This document shows positions 18,113-25,968 of a stretch of DNA of 64,000 nucleotides, piece after piece (the first letter of the stretch is position 1; each line of letters begins with the position of its first letter). The position numbers and the translations under genes are program-made. The stretch is taken from assembly GCA_913058185.1 (NCBI GenBank), contig CAJXQX010000005.1, positions 1 through 64,000 of the forward strand, read 5' to 3'. This DNA comes from an uncultured Verrucomicrobiota bacterium (GTDB taxonomy: Bacteria > Verrucomicrobiota > Verrucomicrobiia > Opitutales > Opitutaceae). Under the pieces are notes generated by a model that had not been told where the DNA came from, ran no database searches, and saw only the letters and a list, made by a program, of their open reading frames with translations.

Positions 18113-18598
18113 ATGAAGATCACCGCTTGTTTAGCTATTTTGGTGGCACTGTTGATGGTGGGTTGTGAGTCGATCAGCTCGCGGATCAACGAGCGCTCCA
18201 CGGCGTTCAACAACTGGACTCCGACCACCCAAGAGCGGATCCGCACCGGTGAACTTAAAGTCGGCGACAATACGGATATGGTCTACATCGTCCTAGGTAA
18301 GCCGGACCCCGCGGAAGAGATCCTCCGCGAGGACGACAGCACGCTTTCAATCTGGAATTACCCCAAACTCAAACAGCAATTCATGGCCGAAGAAACCGTC
18401 GGCTACGAAGATCATTCCGACTACGACATTGCGACGGGGCAGCGGGTTCATTACCAAATCCCGAATCGGCAAAAGGTCTACCAAAACACGAAGGTCAAAG
18501 GCATGCAGGTGATCCTGCGCAACGGATTGGTGACCAGCGTGCGCTGGGAGGGGGAGCCGCCGCCGACTCTTTTCGAGGGTCCAGAAAAGACTGAGTAA
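18113..18598 (+). CDS. Putative lipoprotein with SmpA/OmlA-like motif
   Basis: 161 residues with a lipoprotein signal (LAILVALLMVGCES, lipobox VGC). A short region RTGELKVGDNTDMVYIVLGKPD resembles the fold start of SmpA/OmlA (BamE-like) small lipoproteins, in which a helix is followed by G.....V...LG.P. The tail (VKGMQVILRNGLVTSVRWEGEPP) has the character of a beta-strand. It is probably anchored in an envelope membrane. The function is unknown; a role in envelope assembly would be inference only. It faces the gene at 18730 tail to tail across an inverted-repeat element. Confidence 0.65.
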   Translation: MKITACLAILVALLMVGCESISSRINERSTAFNNWTPTTQERIRTGELKVGDNTDMVYIVLGKPDPAEEILREDDSTLSIWNYPKLKQQFMAEETVGYEDHSDYDIATGQRVHYQIPNRQKVYQNTKVKGMQVILRNGLVTSVRWEGEPPPTLFEGPEKTE

Positions 18599-18620
18599 AC
18601 GCGGAAACCGCGACGCAGCA

Positions 18621-18718
18621 TGTCGGGCATAAAGCCCGACCCACCCAGCAGGACGCGTCTCAATGTGGGTCAGGCTTTCTTGTCCGCCGACGCCTCGACG
18701 AAGGAGGAACGCCCGACA
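18621..18718. repeat. Nested inverted-repeat element (REP/BIME-like) between convergent genes
   Basis: GTCGGGC (18622-18628) and GCCCGAC (18634-18640) form a 7-bp hairpin with loop ATAAA. GACCCAC (18638-18644) can instead pair with GTGGGTC (18665-18671), and TGTCGGGC (18621-18628) with GCCCGACA (18711-18718). The nested arms fill almost the whole gap between two convergent genes, as extragenic palindromes do. No transposase lies nearby, and no second copy was noticed in the window. Confidence 0.6.
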
Positions 18719-18729
18719 TCGGATCCGCC

Positions 18730-19731
18730 TTAACTCTTGGCGAGTAGTCGTTTGATCGCTGGCCGCACTTTTCGCGCCAGGTGCTGGTTCGCATAGCCCA
18801 CCCAACTCACTGCCGAGGTGGTATCGAGTGGGTCGCGAAGGCGCCCACCCTGAGGGCGTTCGATCACGGCTCCGGCCTCACGCAGCAATAGCTCTATGCA
18901 CAGGTCATACGGATGGCTCGTCAGGCCCGCATGGCGCAGGCCGAGGGCCCGAAATGCTTCGGGACGGATATCGATCACCATGAGATCATGGCCGAGCAGG
19001 ATCTCGGCAATCTGTCCGCCACATGAAATATATTGATCCTCAAAAATCGGCGGCGGTTTAGCGCCCGGCTTGCTCTCGCCCAGCTCTCGCCAAAGGTCTT
19101 CCTCAAATTTCGCCAACCATTCTTTGGCCGAGGGAAAGAACTTCGAGACGGTGGAAAACCCGTGATGGAACGACTTCGCGGAGGAAGGTCGCACTGCCAA
19201 TCGGGTGCGTTTCCCATCGAGCACATTGGTTGAGGTCGCGACGACTTTTCCGGTGCCACTCACCGCGCTAAATTGATCAGATCGCCATTGTTTACTGATT
19301 GGAAGTTCGGTCATGGCCGCGACCACGATATCCCCGAGGTGATTCCGCGCGCCGCGATGGGGCGCCAATCCGGCCATCGCCCAGGCACTGCGCTTGTCGT
19401 GCATGATGCCGCGGGTGCCGTCGATGGGATCGATGATGAGTTTCCACTGAGTTTCCTTAAGGGGCGTGCCGAGGGGAAACGTAAGCTCAGTTTCAAGCCC
19501 CTCCATGATGAGTTCAATGGGCCAAGATTTTGGCCAGTTTTTCGCGAGCCAGGCCACGAGCACATCCTCGGACAGTTTATCGATCTGGTAAATCGTGTCG
19601 GCAGCCGTCACTTCGGCGACCCGGGCGAACGATCGGGACTGGCGTTGGCGAGCCGCGATCAAGCGGTCACGGATGACTTCCTGAAGTTGACATAGCAGCC
19701 GGCGGGCGCGTTCGAGCATTCGTTGATCCAT
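18730..19731 (-). CDS. Inositol-monophosphatase-family phosphatase
   Basis: 333 residues from ATG 19731; an in-frame GTG at 19779 would add sixteen. The metal-binding motif WKLIIDPIDGTRG is exact for the Li+-sensitive IMPase/CysQ/FBPase superfamily. The first acidic site appears as LIMEGLETE and the late aspartate site as SHPYDLCIELLLREAG. The length and the large inserts (an N-terminal helix, and a long loop between DPIDGT and the C-terminal lobe) are more like 3'(2'),5'-bisphosphate nucleotidase relatives than true inositol phosphatases, but the substrate cannot be settled. Confidence 0.8.
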   Translation of the reverse strand: MDQRMLERARRLLCQLQEVIRDRLIAARQRQSRSFARVAEVTAADTIYQIDKLSEDVLVAWLAKNWPKSWPIELIMEGLETELTFPLGTPLKETQWKLIIDPIDGTRGIMHDKRSAWAMAGLAPHRGARNHLGDIVVAAMTELPISKQWRSDQFSAVSGTGKVVATSTNVLDGKRTRLAVRPSSAKSFHHGFSTVSKFFPSAKEWLAKFEEDLWRELGESKPGAKPPPIFEDQYISCGGQIAEILLGHDLMVIDIRPEAFRALGLRHAGLTSHPYDLCIELLLREAGAVIERPQGGRLRDPLDTTSAVSWVGYANQHLARKVRPAIKRLLAKS

Positions 19732-19833
19732 GCGAGGGTCAGCCCGACAGATCCAGCGGCGCTTGCCAACGTTCAACACGGCCTAGGACTCGACGATTGA
19801 CCGCAACGGGCTAGCCCCCCATCCGTGTTCTCC

Positions 19834-20094
19834 ATGGCTACTCCTGAACAACGCTTGGCGCATTGGCGAGCCAACCTCCGTGTCTTATCTACCCTGCTCG
19901 TTATCTGGGCATTCGTTTCGTTCGGATGCGGTATCTTCCTGGCCGACGCCCTCGACGGGATTCGGATCGGCGGCTTCAAGCTCGGATTTTGGATGGGCCA
20001 ACAAGGCTCCATCTTCGTATTCGTGGGCATCATCGCCTACTACGTCTGGCGCATGAGAAAGCTCGATCGCCAATACGGTGTGAACGAAGACTGA
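19834..20094 (+). CDS. DUF4212 small subunit of sodium:solute symporter
   Basis: 86 residues from ATG 19834; a GTG at 19825 is possible. Two transmembrane helices (LLVIWAFVSFGCGIFLAD and IFVFVGIIAYYVWRM) and the GGFKLGFWMGQQGSIFVF centre are characteristic of DUF4212 (TIGR03647), the small protein always found just before VC_2705-type SSS transporters. It probably assists assembly or function of the large subunit, which follows after 65 bp. A run of nine C lies in the gap. Confidence 0.88.
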   Translation: MATPEQRLAHWRANLRVLSTLLVIWAFVSFGCGIFLADALDGIRIGGFKLGFWMGQQGSIFVFVGIIAYYVWRMRKLDRQYGVNED

Positions 20095-20159
20095 GTTCTA
20101 TCCGTCCGCGCCCCCCCCCTCCCTCCTTTTCGTAACCCGCTAACTGCTTTCTTTTCTTC

Positions 20160-21869
20160 ATGTCCGCTCAAGTCTGGACCTACATCATCGTCGCGCTCTC
20201 GTTCACGCTGTATCTTTATATAGCCTACCGCTCTCGAGCGGGATCGACCAAGGAATTCTACATCTCCGGCGGAGGGGTAAAACCCATCCACAACGGCATG
20301 GCCACCGCGGCCGACTGGATGAGTGCTGCATCCTTCATGGGCATGGCCGGCATCATCTCGTTTCAAGGCCGAGACGGCGGCGTCTACCTTATGGGTTGGA
20401 CGGGGGGCTACGTGCTCCTCGCTCTCCTGCTCGCCCCCTACCTGCGAAAGTTCGGTAAGTTCACAGTGCCGGACTTCGTCGGCGATCGTTACTACTCCCA
20501 AACCGCCCGCATGGTCGCCGTCTTGTGCGCGATCGTTGTTTCATTCACCTATGTCGCTGGTCAGATGCGCGGCGTCGGTATCGTGTTTTCCCGCTTCTTG
20601 GAGGTGGAGATCACCACGGGAGTCATAATTGGCACCGGGGTCGTGTTCATCTACGCCGTGCTCGGCGGTATGAAGGGCATCACCTACACTCAGGTCGCAC
20701 AATACTGCGTGCTCATCTTCGCCTACATGGTGCCCGCGATCTTCATCTCGATTATGCTGACCGGTAACCCGGTGCCTCAACTCGGCCTCGGCTCCGAGGT
20801 CAAGGAAGGTGGCGCCTATATGCTCGACCTGCTCGACACTCTGAGCACCGATCTCGGTTTCCATGCCTATACCCACGGCGTAAGACCCGTCTGGGACGTC
20901 GCCGCTATCACCTGTGCGCTCATGGTGGGCACGGCCGGACTGCCTCACGTCATTGTCCGATTCTACACTGTTCCCAGTGTGTCCGGAGCACGGATGTCAG
21001 CCTTCTGGGCCCTGCTCTTCATCGCCATTCTCTACACCACCGCTCCAGCCGTCGCAGCCTTCGCCCGGGCCAACCTGCTTCAGACCGTCACCAACGCGAC
21101 CTATTCCGAAGTGCCCGCTTGGTTCAGCCAATGGGAAGAAACCGGCTTGCTCAGTTTTGAGGACAAGAACGGTGATGGCCGTATTCAGTATTACAACGAT
21201 GCGAACCAAGACGCCGACTTCCAAGCTATGGCCGCCGCCAAAGGCTGGCAGGGCAACGAGCTCACCATCGACCGCGACATTATCGTGCTGGCCAATCCCG
21301 AGATCGCCCAGTTGCCCAATTGGGTCATTGGCTTAGTCGCCGCCGGCTGTCTGGCCGCCGCTTTATCCACCGCCGCCGGTCTGCTCCTCGTGATCTCGAC
21401 CGCGTTCGCCCATGATTTGGTCAAACGCTGCCTCAAACCAGACATTAGTGAAAAGGCCGAGCTGATGTATGCCCGGGTCGCGGCCGGTGGCGCCGTGGTG
21501 GTAGCTGCCTACTTTGGCATCCATCCGCCTGACTATGTCGCTGCGGTCGTCGCTTTCGCCTTCGGCCTCGCGGCGGCATCCTTCTTCCCCGCCATCCTCA
21601 TGGGAATCTTCCAGAAGAAGATGAACCGCGAAGGCGCAGTCTCCGGTATGATTGTCGGCATCGTTTTCACCGCAGCCTATATCATCTACTTCAAGTTCGT
21701 GACTCCAGAGCACAACAATCCTGACCACTGGCTCTTCGGTATTTCCCCTGAAGGTATTGGCACCATCGGCATGTTCCTGAACTTCATCGTATCCCAAATT
21801 GTGATGCGCTTCACCGCCCCTCCTCCTCAGGAGGTGCAGGATATCGTCGAAAACATCCGCACGCCGTAA
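20160..21869 (+). CDS. Sodium:solute symporter, VC_2705 (acetate permease-like) subfamily
   Basis: 569 residues with about 13 membrane segments. The SSS core is clear (STKEFYISGGGVKPIHNGMA, DWMSAASFMGMAG, and LAAALSTAAGLLLVIS near the sixth to eighth helices). Together with the preceding DUF4212 gene this marks the ActP-like VC_2705 group (TIGR03648), likely carrying acetate or another short monocarboxylate with Na+. A soluble insert at about residues 320-380 contains DKNGDGRIQYYNDANQD, which resembles an EF-hand calcium loop. Confidence 0.9.
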   Translation: MSAQVWTYIIVALSFTLYLYIAYRSRAGSTKEFYISGGGVKPIHNGMATAADWMSAASFMGMAGIISFQGRDGGVYLMGWTGGYVLLALLLAPYLRKFGKFTVPDFVGDRYYSQTARMVAVLCAIVVSFTYVAGQMRGVGIVFSRFLEVEITTGVIIGTGVVFIYAVLGGMKGITYTQVAQYCVLIFAYMVPAIFISIMLTGNPVPQLGLGSEVKEGGAYMLDLLDTLSTDLGFHAYTHGVRPVWDVAAITCALMVGTAGLPHVIVRFYTVPSVSGARMSAFWALLFIAILYTTAPAVAAFARANLLQTVTNATYSEVPAWFSQWEETGLLSFEDKNGDGRIQYYNDANQDADFQAMAAAKGWQGNELTIDRDIIVLANPEIAQLPNWVIGLVAAGCLAAALSTAAGLLLVISTAFAHDLVKRCLKPDISEKAELMYARVAAGGAVVVAAYFGIHPPDYVAAVVAFAFGLAAASFFPAILMGIFQKKMNREGAVSGMIVGIVFTAAYIIYFKFVTPEHNNPDHWLFGISPEGIGTIGMFLNFIVSQIVMRFTAPPPQEVQDIVENIRTP

Positions 21870-21896
21870 CCGTTCCCGACAAAATTATTCATCCGG

Positions 21897-22181
21897 ATGA
21901 GCACGGTGGTCCTGTCGGGTTACATCTCGATTCCCGAGTCAGAACTCCGACAGGTCAAAGCAGCTCTCGTCGAGCACACTTCGCTTACTCGCGCTGAATC
22001 CGGTTGCCTAGTCTTCAAAGTAACTGAAAGCCCTCACGCCAAAACGCGCTTCGACGTCTATGAAGCGTTTGAGAATCAGACGGCCTTCACCCTCCATCAG
22101 CAACGCGTGGCGACGTCCCCATGGGGCGCCTGCACAAAAAACGTAATACGATACCACAACATTGAAGGCCTCGATGAATAG
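21897..22181 (+). CDS. Antibiotic biosynthesis monooxygenase (ABM/YgiN-like) protein
   Basis: 94 residues, one ABM-type alpha+beta barrel domain: VVLSGYISIPESELRQVKAAL, then TRAESGCLVFKVTESPH and FDVYEAFENQTAFTLHQQ. The E-SGC-F and Y-E-F--AF--H pattern is typical. Family members oxidise quinones or other aromatics without cofactor, or degrade haem; many small members have unknown substrates. The following gene starts inside its last codons (ATGAATAG, with the stop at 22179), so the two are co-translated. Confidence 0.8.
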   Translation: MSTVVLSGYISIPESELRQVKAALVEHTSLTRAESGCLVFKVTESPHAKTRFDVYEAFENQTAFTLHQQRVATSPWGACTKNVIRYHNIEGLDE

Positions 22182-22838
22182 AACTCTCTGCACCCTGTTT
22201 TTGGTCACGTTGAGCAGTTGGTTTCGGCCGCTCCGCCTACCGCTGAGACTGTCCTGAATCGGGCAATCGCTTGTCACGACCCTGAGGGAGTATGGCCGAC
22301 CCTCAGCGCGACCTTCCACTTCAACGAAACCCGAGCTGACGGAAGGACGTCTGAATCCACGATGGAACTGGACAATTCCCGCTCATTCATGCGCGTCGAT
22401 ATGGGCGGCAAGGAATCCTACGAAATCACGGGCGAAGCGTGCATAATCCTGAGTGGCGACAAAGACGAGAAACGCGGCCTGATGATCCGTAACTACTTTC
22501 TTTACCTGTGGGGTTTGCCAATGAAGTTGCTCGATCCCGGCACACAATTTACACCAGAAGTCGGGGCATCTGAGATCGATGGTAATCCCTGTGATGTGCT
22601 TCGAGTGATTTACGAAAAGGACACGTGGTATTTCCACATCGATCGCGAAAACGGGCGCATGCGCCAATACGAATTCTACAAGGACGACACCAAGGCCGCC
22701 GGAGAGATCATCACGCTCGAAGGTGAAATACGAGCCGACTCCATCCGCATCCCCCAGAAGAGGAATTGGTATAAAATCCCCGGTAACGAATACCTCGGCA
22801 CGGATATTTTGGAAGCGGCTGAACTCGCTAAAAGATAG
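22174..22838 (+). CDS. Secreted DUF6503-like protein with probable 1-nt frameshift in the signal peptide
   Basis: ATG 22174 overlaps the upstream stop and encodes MNRTLCTLFLVTLSS, a good signal-peptide start, before running into a stop. The frame that carries the protein begins exactly there with LVSAAPPTAETVLNRAIA. Restoring one T at about 22218 joins them into a normal signal peptide cut after SAA. The mature domain (SATFHFNETRADGRTS, EITGEACIILSGD, NYFLYLWGLPMKLLDPG, YEKDTWYFHIDRENGRM) resembles periplasmic DUF6503 lipid-barrel-like proteins. Alternatively the gene starts at TTG 22218 and makes a cytosolic protein. The frame is otherwise intact to the stop at 22838. Confidence 0.6.
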
Positions 22839-23113
22839 CTGCCACCCAGCCCCAGCCGCCATCCAAACACCGTCTCAGGGGATTGAGACTCGTATCACGA
22901 CCGGAAACCGGTTCCTTCTAGGGTTTGGTTCACCTCGCTCGACTAACCGATGGGTGAAGCAGTATACCCCACTTTGCGCACTCGCCGCTTATCCCCCCAT
23001 ATTGCTACTTCGCGCCTCGAGGCAGCACCGTATCGGATGAACTGTTCAGTCACGCTGCAGTGGCTTAATGCGAACGACGCGTCACCCCATTTAGGTTAAA
23101 TCACTACCCCATT

Positions 23114-24898
23114 ATGCAACTGGAAACTCTAGATTGGATCATCATCGGCACGTATTTCGTGGTCGTCATCGCAATAGGCATCGGCTTCGGCCGGGTCTCG
23201 GGCAAGGACACCAACCAGTTCTTCCTCGGCGGACGAAATATGCCGTGGTGGCTGCTGGGCTTTTCCATGGTGGCGACGACGTTCTCAACCGATACGCCCA
23301 ATTTGGTGACGGACATTGTCCGCCAAAATGGCGTCGCTGGTAACTGGATTTGGTGGGCGTTCCTGGTCGGCGGCATGGTCACCGTGTTTTGGTATGCCAA
23401 GTTGTGGCGACGCTCGGAAGTAAAGACCGACATCGAATTCTACGAGGTCCGTTACAGCGGGAAAAGCGCCGCATTTCTTCGAGGATTCCGGGCGCTGTAT
23501 TTAGGACTCCTATTCAATGTGATGGTGATGGCGGCCGTGTCTTTGGCGGCCATCAAGATCGGTGGAGTCATCCTCGGATTAAGCCCGCTGCAATGTATTC
23601 TCTGGGCGATGGCCGCCACCGGTTTATTCTCATCCATCGGCGGGTTTCGGAGCGTTATTTTCACCGATTTTATTCTATTCGGGATGGCCATGATCGGGGC
23701 TGTCGCAGCCGCCTATTTTGCGATCAACCATGAGATGATCGGCTCATTGGGAGCGTTGCTGGAACACCCCAATCTGGAGGGGAAACTCAGCTTCGTGCCG
23801 GAAATTGAAAGGACGGCGGATGGCGCCCTGACCGAACAGAGTCTGAACGCCTGGGTGACCCTGATGATTATTCCATTATTGGTCCAGTGGTGGAGCGTTT
23901 GGTATCCCGGCGCGGAACCCGGGGGCGGGGGTTACGTTGCCCAACGGATGCTGGCCGCCAAGAATGAAAAACATGCAACGGGAGCGGTGCTGTTTTTCAA
24001 TTTTGCCCACTACGGGCTAAGACCGTGGCCGTGGATTTTGGTGGCCCTGGCATCGCTGGTGGTCTTCCCGACTCTGGATAGTATCCAGGTAGCATTCCCT
24101 CATATTGATCCGGAATTGGTCGGTCATGATTTAGCGTATCCGGCCATGCTGACATTCGTGCCCACCGGCTGGCTGGGCTTGGTGATCGCATCGCTAATCG
24201 CCGCCTACATGTCGACGATCTCCACTCAAACAAACGGTGGTTCCTTTTATATTGTAAACGACTTCTACAAACGATTCGTGAAGCCCGATGCGACGGAGAA
24301 GCAGCTCGTCCTAGCGGGACGAATCTCCACGATCCTCATGATGGTTGTAGCCGGGTGGCTGGCTCTGCAGTTGAGATCTGCGATGGATACATTTCAGATT
24401 CTTATGCAGGTTGGCGCGGGGACTGGATTGATCTTCCTCCTGCGGTGGTATTGGTGGCGCATCAACGCCTTCAGTGAAATCGCAGCCATGATTTCCTCCT
24501 TCGCCATAGCCGTAGCATTCAAGGTATTCGATTTCGACTTGGCCTGGTGGCAGGAGCTCGTAACGGGCGTCGCTCTGACCACCGTCGTTTGGGTCGTAGT
24601 AACCTTCATTTCTCCGGCTACGGACAAAGGCGTGCTCGAGGCATTCTATCGCAAGGTAAGACCCGGAGGTCCCGGATGGACGCGCGTGCGCAACCAGATT
24701 CCTGAGACCCTGCCCGAGAGCGACCCTCTCGTGCCGCAATTGACCAGCCTGATCATGGGAATCGCATCAGTATACGGATTCCTCTTCGGCATCGGTCGCC
24801 TGATCTACGGTGACATACTCGTGGGTGTAGCTCTCGTGGTGATGGCCTCAATCTTGGGCTACATTCTAGTCGCCAGAGAATCTTCTCATCAGGGCTAA
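23114..24898 (+). CDS. Sodium:solute symporter (SSS family)
   Basis: 594 residues with about 14 membrane helices. Diagnostic SSS segments are FGRVSGKDTNQFFLGGRNMPWWLLGFSMVATTFS split over the first two helices, and YMSTISTQTNGGSFYIVNDFYKRF after the eighth. It is longer and of a different subgroup than the symporter at 20160, closer to the sugar/amino-acid/choline-like branch with an extended C-terminus. The solute is not predictable. It is a single gene; the 275-bp gap upstream shows only small dyads (GTCTCA/TGAGAC near 22874) and no clear promoter. Confidence 0.87.
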   Translation: MQLETLDWIIIGTYFVVVIAIGIGFGRVSGKDTNQFFLGGRNMPWWLLGFSMVATTFSTDTPNLVTDIVRQNGVAGNWIWWAFLVGGMVTVFWYAKLWRRSEVKTDIEFYEVRYSGKSAAFLRGFRALYLGLLFNVMVMAAVSLAAIKIGGVILGLSPLQCILWAMAATGLFSSIGGFRSVIFTDFILFGMAMIGAVAAAYFAINHEMIGSLGALLEHPNLEGKLSFVPEIERTADGALTEQSLNAWVTLMIIPLLVQWWSVWYPGAEPGGGGYVAQRMLAAKNEKHATGAVLFFNFAHYGLRPWPWILVALASLVVFPTLDSIQVAFPHIDPELVGHDLAYPAMLTFVPTGWLGLVIASLIAAYMSTISTQTNGGSFYIVNDFYKRFVKPDATEKQLVLAGRISTILMMVVAGWLALQLRSAMDTFQILMQVGAGTGLIFLLRWYWWRINAFSEIAAMISSFAIAVAFKVFDFDLAWWQELVTGVALTTVVWVVVTFISPATDKGVLEAFYRKVRPGGPGWTRVRNQIPETLPESDPLVPQLTSLIMGIASVYGFLFGIGRLIYGDILVGVALVVMASILGYILVARESSHQG

Positions 24899-24918
24899 CC
24901 GTCCTCGCTGCGGAACCC

Positions 24919-25917
24919 TTACTCGCGCTTCAATTCACGCATCATCAGATCTTGAAGCGCGAGCGCGGGAGACTTGTCGACGAAGAGCGCGTTATACACC
25001 TCGTTTAGAATCGGGGCTTCGATCTTCTTGCTCTGACAAAGTTGATAAAACGACTCGGTGGTTTTGTAGCCTTCGACCACCGTTTTCCGTCCAGCCAACA
25101 GGCTTTCGATGGATGCACCTTGTCCAAGTTTCTCACCAAACTGGCGGTTACGGCTCCATCCGCCATGGCATGTAGCCACGAGGTCACCAAATCCCCCGAG
25201 GCCGTAAAACGTCTCAGCTTGAGCCCCAAGCCCTGCGCCTACCCTAACCATCTCAGCAAGCGCGCGCGTGAGCAAAGCAGCCTTGGAGTTATCACCGAGT
25301 TTGAGACCATCACAAATGCCCGTCGCGATGGCGTAGATATTCTTCAAACAACCACCTATTTCGACGCCGATAACGTCATTGCTGGCATATACGCGCAGAG
25401 TCGGGCCGCTGATTTGGGCCTGCACCCGCGCCAAAAAATCATCGTCAATTTTTGCCGCAAGCACCATCGCCGCAGGAAGCCCCTGCCCTACTTCAGCGGC
25501 ATTGGTCGGCCCCGTCAGTGAACCGGCGGGAATATCAGGTAAGATCTCCTGGATCACCTGCGTGGGTCGATTGTGCGTGTCGAGTTCCAACCCCTTGGCC
25601 AAACTGAGAATGAGTTTAAACTCCGTCGCCAAACTTAGGCTATCTTTGACCCGTTTCGCGGTCTCACGCAGCGCCTGAGCGGGACAAGCCAAGAGCACGA
25701 TTTCGGCCTCCATCAATACGGGGACGAGCTCATGCCCGATTTGCAAACTGGGGGGCAAAGCTACTCCCGGGAGATAGTCGGGATTTTCTCGATCAGACGA
25801 AAGTTGCAGCGCCTGTTCAAATCGTCGGGGCACGAGCGTAACGGTATGACCCAGCCGAGAAAGGTGGATTGCAATGGCCGTGCCCCAAGCTCCGGCTCCG
25901 ATGACCGCAAAATTCAT
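24919..25917 (-). CDS. gpsA: Glycerol-3-phosphate dehydrogenase [NAD(P)+]
   Basis: 332 residues. The nucleotide-binding start MNFAVIGAGAWGTAIAIHLS sets the start at ATG 25917. LACPAQALRE, LSLAKGLE, LTGPTNAAEV and EIGGCLKNIYAIATGICDGL (with the catalytic lysine) follow in the expected order, then GFGDLVATCHGGWSRNRQFG in the C-terminal domain. It makes sn-glycerol-3-phosphate from dihydroxyacetone phosphate for phospholipid synthesis. It converges with the symporter gene, leaving only 20 bp between stops. Confidence 0.97.
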   Translation of the reverse strand: MNFAVIGAGAWGTAIAIHLSRLGHTVTLVPRRFEQALQLSSDRENPDYLPGVALPPSLQIGHELVPVLMEAEIVLLACPAQALRETAKRVKDSLSLATEFKLILSLAKGLELDTHNRPTQVIQEILPDIPAGSLTGPTNAAEVGQGLPAAMVLAAKIDDDFLARVQAQISGPTLRVYASNDVIGVEIGGCLKNIYAIATGICDGLKLGDNSKAALLTRALAEMVRVGAGLGAQAETFYGLGGFGDLVATCHGGWSRNRQFGEKLGQGASIESLLAGRKTVVEGYKTTESFYQLCQSKKIEAPILNEVYNALFVDKSPALALQDLMMRELKRE

Positions 25918-25968
25918 CCCCCAGTCAGCCCATTCCCTTCGCATCGGGGCAAGGACAAAGCACCGCGA

